64,000 nucleotides of DNA from positions 124,001 to 188,000 of the forward strand of contig JAMKCH010058083.1 in the NCBI GenBank assembly GCA_023653785.1. Direction: 5' to 3'. This DNA comes from Ophioderma brevispina. Lineage: Eukaryota; Echinodermata; Ophiuroidea; Amphilepidida; Ophiodermatidae. Shown here piece by piece: positions 25,100-39,500 of the stretch. Both the position numbers and the translations under genes were made by a program. Position 1 is the first letter of the stretch. Each line of letters starts with the position of its first letter. The notes beneath the pieces were generated by a model. It searched no databases. It was given only the letters and a program-made list of their open reading frames with translations, and was not told the origin of the DNA.

Positions 25100-27060
25100 A
25101 ATAGATAGCTGGTATAAGAGCCGTGTTTATAGAGTATACCACACAGTATTTAAACTTATCAGGGCTCCATGCACTGCCAAAGGAGGGACGACATCCCCAG
25201 GGGGAAACAAAATCAAAACAAAAACGTCATAGTATTTGATACATAGATTTATGTGCCACACAGAGGGACCTCTCTATGAACTAAGTGAATCAGTGGCAAA
25301 ACAGCTTTTTTTTCAGGGGAAAAGGAGGGCGGGGGGGACATTGACATATATTTTTCAGGGGGCAACGCATATATTGAAATTTGTTATTATAGTATAGGCT
25401 ATGTTGTTTTCACCTGTTGTTAAATTGGCAGTGTGCAGAGACATCACTATTTTTCAGGGGGGAAAGATTGCCAATGTAAGGCTGATTGTGCCTACGACAA
25501 AATGTGCATTACACCTCAATTACAACTAGCAGACACAACAAAAATTACCTTGCTAAGCATAGGCAAAATTCAATTATATGTTGGGGCAGATCTTTTCAAA
25601 TGTCTCACTATCACAATCATTTTCGTTAATTCTAAACTGACCAGATGTTAAGAAAAATCTGGCTTCCGAGGTGGTCTATGTTGTTATGGTCTTCAAAATG
25701 ATTTCAACACATGGAAGATCTCACTGATTTAGAGCACATCTGACCTAGTCTGTAATAAAAAATCAATTGTTGTGGGGTCATTCGGGCGATATTAGGAAGG
25801 GTAGTCTTATCACCACAGAATGGCAATGTTGTTTGTGTTCATATCTCCTTCATCATCCCTCCTCCTCTCCCTCCCCCCTCCTCAACAGAGTGGTTGGATC
25901 TAGCCAGACACTCGACGTTATCATGATACATAAGCAAGACATAGAATAATGCACTTTTTAATAGAGTGATTGATTCAGTAATAAAAAATAATGAATCATA
26001 AAGAACACATTGTGTTTTATGAAACGGAAACTTTTCAGTTTTTTTTTCACAATTCCTTTCTATTGGTTGTGATCTAAGCCCTACCGCCCTTAACGGGTAT
26101 AGGTTTCATGAATATATCAAACATATTACGTTACTTCTACACATGATTTTCTATTCATTACATTTTAACTAATAAAAAATTGAAGTTCAAATGCTTAATA
26201 ATTAATGTCTGGAAAATTCCTTCCTAACAAACCTAAAAAATCAAGAATCTATAAAGGTGGGTGACCCTAATCAGGGTCAGCTTCATATATGTTTTCCCCT
26301 CCCTCCACAGGGAGCATTCACCCCAAAACATCGATTTACATAATTTTTATATTAAAATCGGTCCAGCCCATGTGGACCGTAAAGCAAAATTGTGTATTAA
26401 ATTAGTTTCACAGGCAGAAAAAAGATAATATTATGCCTAGGCCTGGGGTAATTGAGAAATACAACTAATCTATCTGATACCAAATCTTTAATTTTTGATG
26501 GATAATGTTTCGGAGCGCGCAAGTTGTTGATCGGGTCCCCTTATACCTTTAACCCTCGTCTTACCAAGCCTTTTTTGTAACATGATTACCAAGGGTGTGG
26601 AGAATTCGTATAAGCCACCCTATTTTGCTTATGATTTTGATAAGTGATAGCTATGGTCCTCCTCTTTTCCATTGATAACCAACATAAGTACCAACATACC
26701 GAGCATGGCGTCAAATGATTCATCATTCCGCGAGTCACGGCGAAATTCAACATTTTCCACTTTTCCCATTGTGGTTTCTAAAAACGTAGGAATATCGGAT
26801 TTTCTCATCGGTTTTCAGCTCTAATGATGGCAATTGCTAGTTTTACATAAACGTAAGTTTTAGAGCATACTTACATAAGATTTTTCAAAAATGCAACATA
26901 AAATTAAAAAAAAAAAAACCCCCACCCCCCCTTACCCTTCCTTGACGCGGCATACATCACTCCCGGTAAGCGTTGCTACCTTCACATTTTTATTTGCTAA
27001 AATGACTGTAAAGACGAGGGGTTTAAAGACGCAGTAATATTGTTGCATCATAAGTAGCAC
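25100..27060. other. Intergenic stretch downstream of ERCC6
   Basis: No gene seen. A+T-rich, with G-rich patches (25.32, 26.92 kb). The ERCC6 polyadenylation signal should fall here; AATAAA-like sites are present but too common to choose one. Confidence 0.5.
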
Positions 27061-27071
27061 ATTGCCATTGG

Positions 27072-27540
27072 CTAAAATCTTGCTTCACCACTATCTAAAA
27101 TCTTCTTGAGTTTCCCCAAACCCCCTTCCCCATCAGATTTCCTGTGAAAACACATATCTTGGTTTAGAATAGCCTTGAATACAAGCTGTGCGGTTCTTTG
27201 GCAAACGACTCTTAAACTGTTTGAGAAGTTCTGCTTGTTTTAGCTTGACATCTACCGGCCCCTGAGAATGCCACAAATGGGTGAATAAAATCTTTCAAAG
27301 TTGTTCATGCAGTGTGTCGTGACCAGGCGTTCGTGGTGTCAAGACCGAGGGTGTTCTCATCAATCTTCCCACTCTCACTTGTGTCCCAAGTACATTAGGA
27401 TTGCGTGCTCGCATTATCACATGGGCTAGGAGCTGTTGAGTGCGGGGAAGGGCCGGAGAGAGATGTATTGCTTCTTGCTAGACTGTCTTCCTGAGTCACC
27501 TTGGAACAACTTCTTCGTTTTAGCTTCCTCCAAAACGACC
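27072..27540 (-). CDS. ERCC6: ERCC6 last exon, C-terminal domain and stop
   Basis: The acceptor is TTTTCTTCCAG before 27540. The reading gives RFG-like basic residues, a Ser-rich stretch, then (shifted) [20 protein letters not shown]. Further on it gives [25 protein letters not shown] and [16 protein letters not shown], ending at TAG 27072-27074. These align with CSB LLAKMRARN, REILQEFESKL, CVFRELL and CTFHRTSGGEG.WKLKP. This end of CSB holds the ubiquitin-binding/winged-helix region needed for repair (known). At least three indels. Confidence 0.8.
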
Positions 27541-30500
27541 CTGGAAGAAAATACAAGAAAGTTTTATTTTGTTCAGACCATTCTATTTGTTGGGATAATA
27601 TTATGTCATACAACCACCTACTTGCTTGAGATATTATCCACACATTCTGTGAAGGTAAACCTTTCTTGCCTACTGTCAATTTTAGCGTTTATCCTCAAAA
27701 TTATTGATAGATTTTAATAAATTTATTTACGAATATCGCAAAAGATCTAACAAAACACACCTAAAACTATGAAAATGTTTAAAAGTCTTAACATGCTTTA
27801 ACCAAACAAAAATTTCTTTTATAAAATGTCTTACATGTTTTGGACCCTCTTATCATGAAAACCCCACAACTACACAAACATGCATATATAAGGTACAACA
27901 AGAGAGTTTGGGGGCATCCATCTAATCTTGTTCACAGTGCAGTGATTCATATAGATAAGACCTGGTAGATTTCCTTGTTTTTTTTGGCTAGTGAATATCT
28001 TAAAGTAAAAAAAAATGATTTTGGATTTGCGTATTATTGCAAATAAACCACGCTGAATAGTAGTTGCGCCTATAGCAGAGGGTGTTTTGAATCATCCCAT
28101 GATGCCTAGCCATAGGCCTATACATATACTGGACTTAACACATGTCAGTAACTTGGGAGAAAAAGAGTTCAAAAGGTTGAAAGAACTACAAGATCTTTCA
28201 TAATCATGCTAAAATTAGCTACAGTACTATATGCTATTGTGCTTCACTCTTCATGTCCGTAAAATTGAGCATTATAGGTTTTATCTCGTCTCTTCTCCAC
28301 CGCTCTCTCTTTGTAAGAATAGATTTTAAATGTATCACATGACCCTATTGAGATGACATTTCCCAAAACTGGGTGCATTGTGGGGATTGAACTCAAAACA
28401 GCTCTGCTCCTATGCCATGTTGCGCCCACAGGCGGAGTCCCATCTCTCTGTCAGTGGCGTTTGGGCCAACTCCCTCATATAATTTGCTGTGGGGTGTTCG
28501 CCACTCTTCCTAAAGCTGAATTTAGTAGTTGGCTGAATCTGCTCCTATAGTAAATTAGAAATTTAAAGAAATTTTTGTACCACAGAAATACCTCTCAGCT
28601 TAAAGTGATAACATCGATTTGCTGGGACCGAAACATCAAAAAAATCATAAAAAAATCATATTTTGGTATTTTTGTCATTGGTCATGATGTGCTAACATAA
28701 CCTGCAGTGGCTGGCTTGAAATTCCTGTATTTAAGACAAGGCAGTAATTTTTCTTGATTCTGTAATGTCTATATGTGCTTATCAAAATTCCAACTTGAGA
28801 ATAAAAATTCCTTTCCCTGTGAATTCCCCATTATCATAGTAATTATTTGTGCACCATGACCTTAACAGTTTGACCCTAACACAAACATATTGATCTTTGT
28901 TTATATTCTGTACTGGTGTAAACCACAATCACCTGTTTAGTGTAGATTGTTTGAGACACAATTGCTTTTATTTCGATTTGCTGTAGACGGAATGCCAGAA
29001 TTTCCTCAAATACTTCATTTTTTGCACTATTTGGTGGAGGATATGGAGATTTGTACATGCTTATTCTTTGATTTTTTAAGCTAAATACTTATTTCCTTCC
29101 ACATTTTTTTGCATTCTCTCACATGTATCACTGCTTATCCCTTTAAAGGGCACTATCAGAGATTTTGCTAAATCAGAAAATTGAAAAAAAATCATCAAAA
29201 ACAGATTTTTGTATTCTGTATTAATTACAGGTCCCAAATACCCTGCAGATGATAAGACCAGAAGCACTAATAAGGACAAAGAATCCCCCTGCCAGTGTTA
29301 ATAACCAGAATATCTGCAAATAAGAAACAGAACTGAACTTATCCTTAAAAATTTTTAACAAGAGGAGAGGATGTTGGTTATGATGCCACAAGATGCCGTG
29401 TTCAAGTACTTTACCTTAACACTTTTGCCCACATAATCAAACTACCTTCCACCACGTTTTGCCAGTTGCAGAACGCCAGATAGAGTTACATTTTCGAAAT
29501 TTATCCCCACTTGCAACCACTATCCCCGCCTAAGACATAGTGGTGACAGAGTCTCTTCCTGGACACACAGATGCAAGACAAGCAATTTCTTAAACGCAAA
29601 TCATGGACTTACTAATCAGAAATCTAAAAAAAATTAATCAAAACTCAATTTTTACATTCTTTTATAGTAGTATAAATGGTGATAGTGATAAGATGAAAAG
29701 AAAAGCATCCTAATACTGACAAAAATTGATATTTTAGTCATTACTGTCCATCGACAAATAACTAAATTCATATATAAAAAAAGCAAAATCTTTAAATTTT
29801 AAATATATTTGATCACTCAGGTGAAATCACTGATAGGGTTTTTGTTATTCTTTGCACGTGATCTGCTGAAACTATTCAAAACACATTATGTTTTATAAAT
29901 CAAATAACTGAGGCCCCGGATTTCCTTTCCATGTTGACTGAAATATATGCATTTCCCTTCTGAGAATTGGAATGGTCCCCAAATCCTTATTTTAAATCAC
30001 CCCGTAAAAGATAAAATGGTCTTGACAGCAGTGACCCCCGGTCTCACCCTGTCCGCCATTGGCTCTGGATCCCAATTACGTTTTGGCTCGTAGCCCACAC
30101 GGACGCACACCTCCCATATCATGCTGTGGTGCTGGGCCGGCCTGGAAGCGGGAAGTCAACATTGGAAAGAAATCCTGCCTCCAGTTATACAGGGTGTCTC
30201 AGAAGACTTCAACCCTAATTATAGGCTACTATTAACTTCAAAACAAGTGTCACTTTGAAGAAATATAAAAAGAGCTTAAACCCCAATTACTTTTTGAATA
30301 TTTAATGTAAACACACTCGATTGGGTCAGTATTTTGAGAATAACGATTATATCCACATATCATGGACATTTTTTCCAAGTTTGGCTCACATATCAGATTT
30401 GGATTTACTACCGCTGCTTAATCGTGTTCTGCTGTTCAAGCTGTCTTCTTTTCCTTTCCCCAAAGAAACCGGCCTTGTTTAATATTTTGTGAGTTCAATG

Positions 30501-33500
30501 CCACTTTATATTACAGTTTTAAGATATAATAAACAATTACCATAAGAAATTATAACAAAAATCCAGCAAGAAAACAAATAACAAGAAATGATCATCCTTT
30601 ATTAGGAAAACACACCAAGAAAATCTTTAGAAAAGGGAAATATTTGTTTAACTAGGGGGTGGCACTAAGGCAGATCTGCAAGGGGATAACCTTATAAACA
30701 TTGTATTGCTGTTATAACTTGAAGAGTTGATTTGGTCAACTGACTTTTTTCCATTTAATTTTACTTTGCAGTTTGTTAGGCATGCTTAGTATACAAAATT
30801 CTTAAAGCATTTGTAAATCAAACGAAATCTACAAACTGAATCAATTCTTCCAACGAAAAAGGTGAACCTTTGGTGGATGAAACGGTTCTTAGAATTTTTA
30901 ATAATGCCCAACCTAGTAATACCTTTACTTTTGTTTTCAATATTTAATTTAAAAGCGTATCTTTTCTAGAACGCTACCTGATGATATGCAATTTAATTAA
31001 AGAAATGCAATTTAATTAAATGAACAGAAATTTGCCTGGCCAGGATTGACGAAAGCCATGGTATTAACATTATTTGTCACAAAGACTGCATATGTCACTG
31101 ACATTTTAATTTTGTCTTCATTTTTTAAGTGAAAAAGAAAATATGTAAATTTCTTTTGTATGATGTGCAATATTACTGCCTGAACCTGGTGCAAAATAAA
31201 TTTATTATCTTTTTTTTTAACGAAATGAAAAAGAAAAAGGAAGAGTATTGTATTAGTTCTCGCCTGTTCTGTCTGAAATCACTTTATTACCAAACTTGGA
31301 AATGTGGTCATTGATATGTTTAACAATCGTATTTTGTTCAAAACTACTGAACCGATTCAGTTGCTGTTTGCATTAAAATATTGAAATAAGTGTGGGTTAA
31401 GATTCTTTTTAAATTTAGCAAATGAAATGTGATACCACTTTTGAAATTTTGTCACCGATGGTTAGGGTGTAATTCTTTCTGAGACACCCTGTAATGATTT
31501 ATAAAACAAATGTGTTTTTGACTAAATCATTACATGTGGCTGATTTCCGTTACAAGGCAAAAAAAAAACCATGTTTGATAAAATATGCATTAAACCCCCG
31601 TTGAATGAATAATTTTAAAATCAACACCAGACTGGCTCACTCCGTCGGAGGTGGAGCATGATATCTCAAGCGGTCACAAGGATGTAGCCAAAGCGGACAT
31701 GACCCTAACCATAGAAACATATGTTAAGTGCCTTAATAGCATAAATAAAATCGGGGACATGATGCTCCCTGACATACGGAATACTCCGGGGTGAGCGTCA
31801 AAGTCGGCAACCGGTTTGGAGACTTTATGTATAATGCAGATGATGTTTTAGTGTTGTTTTCTGCGAGAGCCTCGCCACGTTCTCTTCTCTTGTGGAGTTC
31901 CACATTTTTCGGTAGACACCGACAAAACGTAGTGGGGGCCCCTCCACAACATCGCTTCGCAATATTCGCAATGCTGGATTCGCCGCGGTATAGGCCCAAG
32001 ATGAGTGATAATACGCACAGAATGGGGCTCGAGCTGAGAAGCTCCATCACACTGCGTTGGAGTCATTAATTACATCGCTTATCCATCTAGCATCTTCGCC
32101 TTAGACGCCGGACCCGTTGTGGATGCGTGTGCGTATGAAACAACGAGTCGTTCGATCCCCTGAGCGGACTAGTTTACGTTTGTAGTACTCAGGGGCCGGA
32201 CCGGGAACCACCAACAGGCGATTCTTCCCGCACCGAAGTTAGATTTGCAATTCGGGTAAAAATTTGTCCGAGTGCCGGAATGAGGATGACTCGTTCTTGG
32301 CCACAAAAACCTGCCTAAGGAACGATTTGACCCTGTCCCGGGAGAAGTCCGATGCAGAGATAGAAATGTTTGTAATCTCTGACATCGTCTCCCCTCCCGG
32401 AGCGAGAGCGACCAGGAAGGCTGTCTTAATGGTGACATGTTTTAGTGACGCGACTGCCATTGGTTCGAATGGCGGCTTCACTAAATAGTCTAATACAGTA
32501 TTAAGGAAAGGATCCAGGGTTGGGACTACCTTCTGGCCGGTGTCGTGTGGTTAAACATCCCCGTCTAGAAGGAGACTGACGACCATCGTCATTAATGATC
32601 GATCCATCATCGAAACATCTATGGCTCTCTAAGATAGCAGACTTGTATTTCCTTACTGTTGAACATTCAAGTCCCGCTATCAAAGTGATCGGTAAGGAAG
32701 TCAGTGACCTCTGCTACAGAGCTCGAGTCGGAGAGACTTCTCTTTGCTCAACAAGACCAGCTGAAGGTAGGGCCCAGGCGCTGTACTGTAAGCGTCCAGG
32801 TAGATCTTCTTCTTCCCGCTGAGATGAGCGAGGCAGCCCTCTGTGAAAAGCCCGACTCGCATCGTTGCCAGATACTGCCCTGCAGTCAACCTAGATGTTC
32901 CATCGACAGATGGCGCTCCCCCCGCGGCCCCGTCCCGGAATTTATTTAGATTCCGGACGGATCGGTAGACGCCGCGGCGGAGCCGCCAAACGATCCACCA
33001 TTGGCCGAAACCACAGGTGCTTCGGCAAAGGGAGCTAGGAGGATCACACGGCACCCTCCTCCGGCCCAATTTTCGAAACTACATTGTGTAGGATTGGAAT
33101 TGGTGGGAAGGCATAGGCCTTGATCCCCGACCATTCCATCGCCAGAGCGTTGACTGCGTGACGCACCCTGGTCGTTAGTCCGTGTGCAATACAAGTGAGC
33201 TGGTGATTCACGGCTGAGGCGAACAGATCGATCTGCGGGGTGTACACCCTCTCGAAGATCCTCTGAACGAAAACCCCAAAGTCTCTGTCAGTATCCATTC
33301 TGAGGGAGAGGGCCGTCTCCTGCCACGAGACAGATCGTCGACAAGAAAGTTGACGGCCCGCGGAATGGGACGCGGACGAGCGTGGTGTCCCGTCTCGACA
33401 CCACGCGATGATACGCCTGCAATCTCGACACAGGGACGGACGAGTCCCGCCCTGTTTTGTTGATATAGGCGCCCCACGGTTGGAGTTGGTGCCGTCTGTA

Positions 33501-36500
33501 CCATGACACTGGAGGCGGTCACCATCTCTCGAAGTGAGCTAGAGATCGTCTACGGCCGTCCCAGTTCGAGGCGATATTGACATGGGCGCATGCCGTCAGT
33601 CTGGACTCACGTGTTTCCCCCCCCCCCCCTAGGTACTGAGGTCCCTAGGGTAAAACCCTCCCCAACCCCGACTTCGACGCGTCCGTCTTTGAGTACACAA
33701 ATCGACAGGAGGTGTGGGTATGAAATTCACCGAGTCAGGTTGGGGCCGGTTAGATCACCATGCCAGGGGGGGTGCTCCCGGATCTCTGTGTCTACGGGGA
33801 TCGGACGGGAGTCTGGTTGCTTGATCGTCCTGTAATGTCGTCCGAGGTGCCAGTTGAAGCATCCTCATGTGGAAGCGACAGTACGGGACAAGATCGACTA
33901 GACTGGCCATCAAGCCAAGAAGTCCCTCGAGCGGGGCTTACTGAGTAAGGCCATGGAGGTCGCGTTTAAGACAAACTCCACCCGCTCGGCCGTCGGTTTC
34001 TGGCAACCCCGAAGCAGTTGCAATAGCCGTGCACCCAGATCCCTCAGGTCTTGAGATGGGTCAGGATGGCTCGATTTGTCTTATTTGACACAAATGCCCG
34101 GCCTCTGCACACGGGGGCCTGATTGTACACGTTGACCACTCGGTACCGGTCTGGGGCGACGGGCCGTAGATGAGCCAGTCGTCCAGTGTACATGCAGAGT
34201 TGACCCCCCTCTCGTGCCGAGGATAGTCCTTCTGCCTGTCTCCCCCACTAGCTTCCTGGTCACAAATGTGAGAGACCCTTGGAGATGGTGATAGTCCAAA
34301 GGGGAGACATGTCCACGTCGTACGACTGGCCCTTGATTTGAAATCTGAGCCAGCGCCGGTCTGATTGTGCGACTGGACATTGTAGGTAGGCGCCTTTCAG
34401 GTCCAGAGAAGACGCCCAGCTCCCCTTCAAATGACAGCGCAGGATCGACGTGAGGGTTTTTCCATCCTGATACTTTTTTTTTTCGGCTTGAGAATTGATT
34501 CAGTGGCTTCACGTTCAGGATGGGACGCAATCCCCGGTCTTCTTGGGAAGCCAAGAAGAACCTCTACCAAAACCATTGGTTAAAGGTGGGGTCAGGTGGA
34601 AAGGCACCCTTCGCCAAGAGGGCCGAAACCTCTGCCAGAAGAACTAGGTTCTTCGGCTCCCCCGGAAGCCGGGTGGGTCTCGGCCGGGAAGTCGCCGGGG
34701 TGTCGCGGTGAAGTCAATTCGATACCCCCGTTCCACCACTCTCAACCCGAAGGTGGCGGAGAACGGCTTGGCCCATTTCCCTAACGTTAATAAGACAAGC
34801 TACCACCCACCGTGATGTGTCAAGGTGCTCCCCCCCCTAGTTATAGTAACGCCCAGCGGCCGCCGTACTCAGGACTTAGACTCTTCCCCTTAACCATGCG
34901 CCTTGCTTTTGGGAGCGGGGTGAGTCTTTGTCCTGGCCCCGGGCTTCTTAGAATAAGTTGCCGAGCTGCGGGCTTCTTGTTTGTTGCTGATCCCGGTTTC
35001 GGCTTTCGCCTGCTGGCGGCATTAGCTAGAAAAAGAGTAGCGAGAGCGCGGTTCTTCTTCTTCTTGCCGACGACCTCCCTGAGGAGATCTTCGTCTGAGC
35101 CCTCCTGGAGCGCCTGCTCTGACTCTATAAACACGCTACGCTCTAGGCAATCTGAATCACTGAATCAGCCTCCGAAAGGACATCCCGGACTCCGCTTGGT
35201 TTTGGGTGCGCCATAAAACAGACGTTCTCACGTCGCAGGAAGCTGAGGCGACGCGCCATGGACATTGAGACCTCTGTCCTCGCCTCGTCACTAGGGTTCA
35301 GGGATGTAAGTAAGGCGCAGAGGCCTCCGAGGAGGCAGCTTCCATCCTCCCCAACGAGGACCTGAGTTCGTTGGCGAGGACCATAGAAAAAGACCCTAGA
35401 ATAGACAAGCCAGATGTCACCCCGCCAGTCTAGGTGTCTCAACGGAAATCCTCCCAGCAGGGGGAGAACGCAGTCGGAGCGCCCCTGCCCGTTGGCAACT
35501 TAGCTGCTAGGTCAAGATCATTGGTCGGAGTCCTCATGAAGGATTGTAAACCCCCTTCGTTAGTCCTCAACTACCCTGGCGAAAAGTTTTCATTCAAACA
35601 TCACCGTGTGAATAGAAGCTTCTGAGTAACCTCAACACAACATACACAACATCATTTGGAGCGTCAATCCTGAAACACGTTCCGGGGGGAGTATGGGGAA
35701 GCCCAGTTGAGCCGTCCCTCCTCCCGCACGCCGCTCCGCGCGCAAGCAGCCAAGACTTCATCACTGCCCTAGCATCACGTAGGGGTGCACGCGGGTATAG
35801 GTCCCCTCCTCCTTCTCCCGAAGTTGCCGTGGGCCGAGACGACTGCGAAGGATCATCCACTGCCATGCGAGTCACCTCCGAGTCAGAGTCTCTCTCACAG
35901 ACGTCGGAGGTCTGTGCGGGGCCGGTAGAGGTCCTGAGAGGACTGCGCGGCAGAAGCAGATGGAGGGCGGTGTGGTCAAGGGTACCGCCCCGGTGTGGGC
36001 GGTGCGCACAGAGGCCCCGCCTCAGGTGTACCCATCCACTGGCATAGGCGGGGCCGCCGGAAGCCACAACTCGACTGCAACCCAGCCCTACCGCTGACGA
36101 GGGGTACAGTCCCGAGAAGCGTGGGACGACACCCCCATTCCCGGCAGTTAGCCGATGGGGTCATTGGGGACGGATAGACCGCCCTGCCCAGGCCTGGTAC
36201 CAGGCTGTACCACCACAGCATGGTCACCACCCAAAGGTTGACAGCCGCTCATTCACGCGCTACCGCCCCACTCGAATGCGGTCAGAATCAGCCCCGACAG
36301 CACCTTGTGCCTGCGGCTGGGCGCCATCGTCGTAGGCGCGTGTGGCTTATACCCGGCCTGGTCGAAAGTAGACCATACAAGACTGTCCTACCCCAGCAGT
36401 CCAGCCCGACTAGGGTGGGTAGGCCACGTAAGGGGACGCAGCGTAACCTGTTAAGGTCTCTGCGGCGGGTACTGTGTCCCCGCATCCACGGGCAGTCGGA

Positions 36501-39500
36501 CCCGCCGCGGAAGCATTCAGGATACCCCGCACCCTTTAAACCGGCAGTCAGCGTACCCCGTAAAAGGCCTGAGCCTCGAAGTCGCTGGGCATCTGTCGGG
36601 GGCCACCCAACAGCTAGCACCACTCGCCAGCGGCCAAGGCCACCCCTAAGGTCCCGTTCAAGAGTGCGAAGCCAGCAGAAGGCACTTGCATGGCCTAGCG
36701 CGGCTAGCCACGCGGGTTGCAGTGATCGAATCAACAGCCTGCGGCGTCCCGCCAAGGACAACCGAAGCCAACGCCCCGGGTTGCCGTAACACCCTGAGTG
36801 ACGGCCACCGTGTGTCGCGTTGGGTCGCCCGAAGACCACCTGAAAACCGTAACCCACCACGCTAGCCATATGACAACAGCGGGCGCTGGATAACCAACCC
36901 CACCGCCAGGCTACCAGGGCATCACCACCATCGCCACTCACCACCACCGGAACCCCAGCCGTTAGCCACTGATCATACCACGCTCTAGCCTGCACCGGAG
37001 CAGCCTCTTGGGCTGAACCAGGCGAGCCTGCGGCCGTGGCACTTTAGAGAGACGACCCCGAAGTCGCCCGCCCCGCTAACCTGCCGCGGAATAGCCGAAG
37101 CTACTTCACCTTCCTGAGCGCCCAGAGCAGCCTCGGTTTCTTTTTGATAACCCCGTACTCGGAAGGCCCGGCTACCCCGCCCCCCCCCCTTCTCCGTTTG
37201 ACGCAACACGAGAGGCTACCTTGTCAATGGGGGCCGCATTGAACTCCTACAGTCCGAATAACCAAAGAGGGCGCACTCCGGCTGATGCTGAGACGGCCGT
37301 TTTGCACATAGAGGGATGGGGTTCCCTGAATGAATGGCGCGGGGCACGTACGTAAATTATGGCGAACATAACAGGTGAGCGTGATTGCTAGATTGACAAG
37401 CGTTCGCACCAAAACCGGAGAAAAATACAAAGCGTGCCGTGGCGGACTCCCGGTACGCAACTCGTGGGAACCTAACAAACCACTCGGTAACGATCTCACC
37501 ACCGGTTAAAGAAATTTTTCAAACACAGTTTTCAACATATTTTATAATATGCCACAAGCATATAATAAAATAATATACACCCAGCCCAAGAATATTTATA
37601 GTTAGCAGTTCCTACTAAAAATAAAACTCCACACATAGTCAAAGCATCCAAAGCGGCAAAACATGTGCGGCAATGGCTCCCTTTGTTTACCTTTTTTTTC
37701 CCGCTACACAGATCACATGACGCATCGGCGGAAAAAAGGATACACAATCAAAGCTCTCCGACGGGCGTGGAAGAATCTCATCTAACTTCCGACCAGGCGA
37801 GCGCTTATACCAATATATGTCAATAAGATATCGATAGCTTATGTATAATAGTAGTAGTATTCCTTTGAGACGACTATCAGTCCATTATCAATATCTCATA
37901 TTAATTTGACTGCCAACATAGCTGCGATGCGTCCGTCTTGACGGCTAGCCCAAAAACGGATTGAGAAAGAGCAATGGGCGACAGGGTGTGACCTTGGGGG
38001 TCACTGGTCGAGACCATTTATCTTTTAGGTGTGCGAAAAGAGGTATTTGGGGCATTCCACTTCTCAGAGGGAAATGCATATATTTCATCAAACATTGGTG
38101 TCTGTTAAAGGAAATCGCTCAGTGTAATGATTTGATCAATCATTCTACATTTCCCAGGTAAAATATCAGGTCTTCAGGGATGACCAAGTTATTAAACTAT
38201 CTCCTCAAAGCCATGGCTATGTAGGAATTAAAATACTAACATAGTTCTGTCAGAACTTTCATTATTAAAATTGGAATCTCTGTCACAAGCTTAGGACCTG
38301 TACTTTCTTATACAAGATCCTACCAGTGCGTTGCATACCTGTAGTGGAGTGTTTTACCAATGGCAGCTGAGTTGGTTTTTTCATCCTGCTACCTTGCTGT
38401 GCACGTTCTGACCAACATGGGCCTGAAAAAGTAATGAGGGAATAACAACTTATGGACCTGGGCCCTTCGGAAAAAAGTATATGAGTGAATTATAAAATAT
38501 TACATCGGTTATTAGGACTGCTAATGTCGCCTGCTCGCAGTTTGTGAATGATAGGCCGCATATTACCGTTAATCCCTGTATGTGACCCTGTACCTATAAA
38601 AGATATCCATAAACCAATGTTGGTTTGTGAACTTACTTCTTGATACCAGACGGTGCCCAGAATGTCCCGAGGCCTGCTGCCATGTAGGTACCCCTGATGC
38701 CGCTGTATACATCGCGCGGACGTTTGAGTGCCTTCACTGCTTCCTTAGCAAAAACACCCACGGTCGGCTTCATCTCTACTAACATGTAATCTGGGTTGGC
38801 TGAATTCATATGTTGTCATGCTGCAGAGCACTATGCACACCTAGAAAAGGGAAACAAATTGCAGTGTCGGTGTATTTGCCCTTTCAAATTGCCATTACAA
38901 GATTATTATGATGCCAAAGAATGCTCATGTCTACAATCTTGAAAAAAAAAGTAGTTGGAACACTCACGCTACCCGGCCAGAGTTAAGAACCTACAAGACT
39001 CTGTTATCACTCATTTGAAAGACCCAACCTCAACTTCCCTTCCCCAACCCGCCGACCAATCAATTGTCGGAGGAATTGGCAAGACCGATGACGACGATAC
39101 CTCATTCAAATTGGGTTGGGGGAGATGGGAAGTTTTTCAAAACTTTTGAAGAGTGTTGTGCAACATATTATTTCCAAATTGGAAACTATTGTACAGTTCC
39201 ATTCCTTGCAAAATTTATAAATGCGGTCTACAATGCGGTCTTTTTCTTATGGAGCCTTTCATAAGATCAAAGCGCTTTTACAATTATGGAAAGGGGTTTG
39301 TTGGTAATCATTCTTATCAGCTGTATTGACCACTTGCATCTTTCACAAAATTTAGATTTCATGTAGAAAAAAGTTGTGAATAGAAATTAGGCAATTTTAC
39401 TATTTCTTTTGTGGCACAGTGTTTGAAAATCCATTTATTATGAGAAAACCAGATAACACAAACAATATCAAAGGAGACAGTTTTGAGAACTAATTTGGAT

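Larger units (their letters stand above)
31640..37500 (-). mobile_element. DIRS-like tyrosine-recombinase retrotransposon, degraded, in the sense direction of the ERCC6 intron
   Basis: A G+C-rich island of about 5.9 kb with abrupt edges near 31.64 and 37.5 kb. In the minus direction it has a gag-like region, a DIRS-type reverse transcriptase ([27 protein letters not shown]), an RNase H/linker segment ([38 protein letters not shown]) and a tyrosine recombinase ([18 protein letters not shown]). This order is that of DIRS elements. Frames change often. The only inverted match I found near the ends is 9 bp (CCGTCGGAG at 31642-31650 against CTCCGACGG at 37756-37764), too little to prove the termini. 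Confidence 0.85.

Noticed and set aside
36288..36995. 235-codon minus-strand open frame and an overlapping 189-codon plus-strand frame
   Set aside because: Both lie in the G+C-rich DIRS island where stops are rare. Low-complexity composition and no domain; treated only as a possible part of the gag-like region.
31642..37764. 9-bp inverted match proposed as DIRS terminal repeats
   Set aside because: Too short, and the right copy lies about 250 bp beyond the G+C-rich island. Cannot be told from chance.
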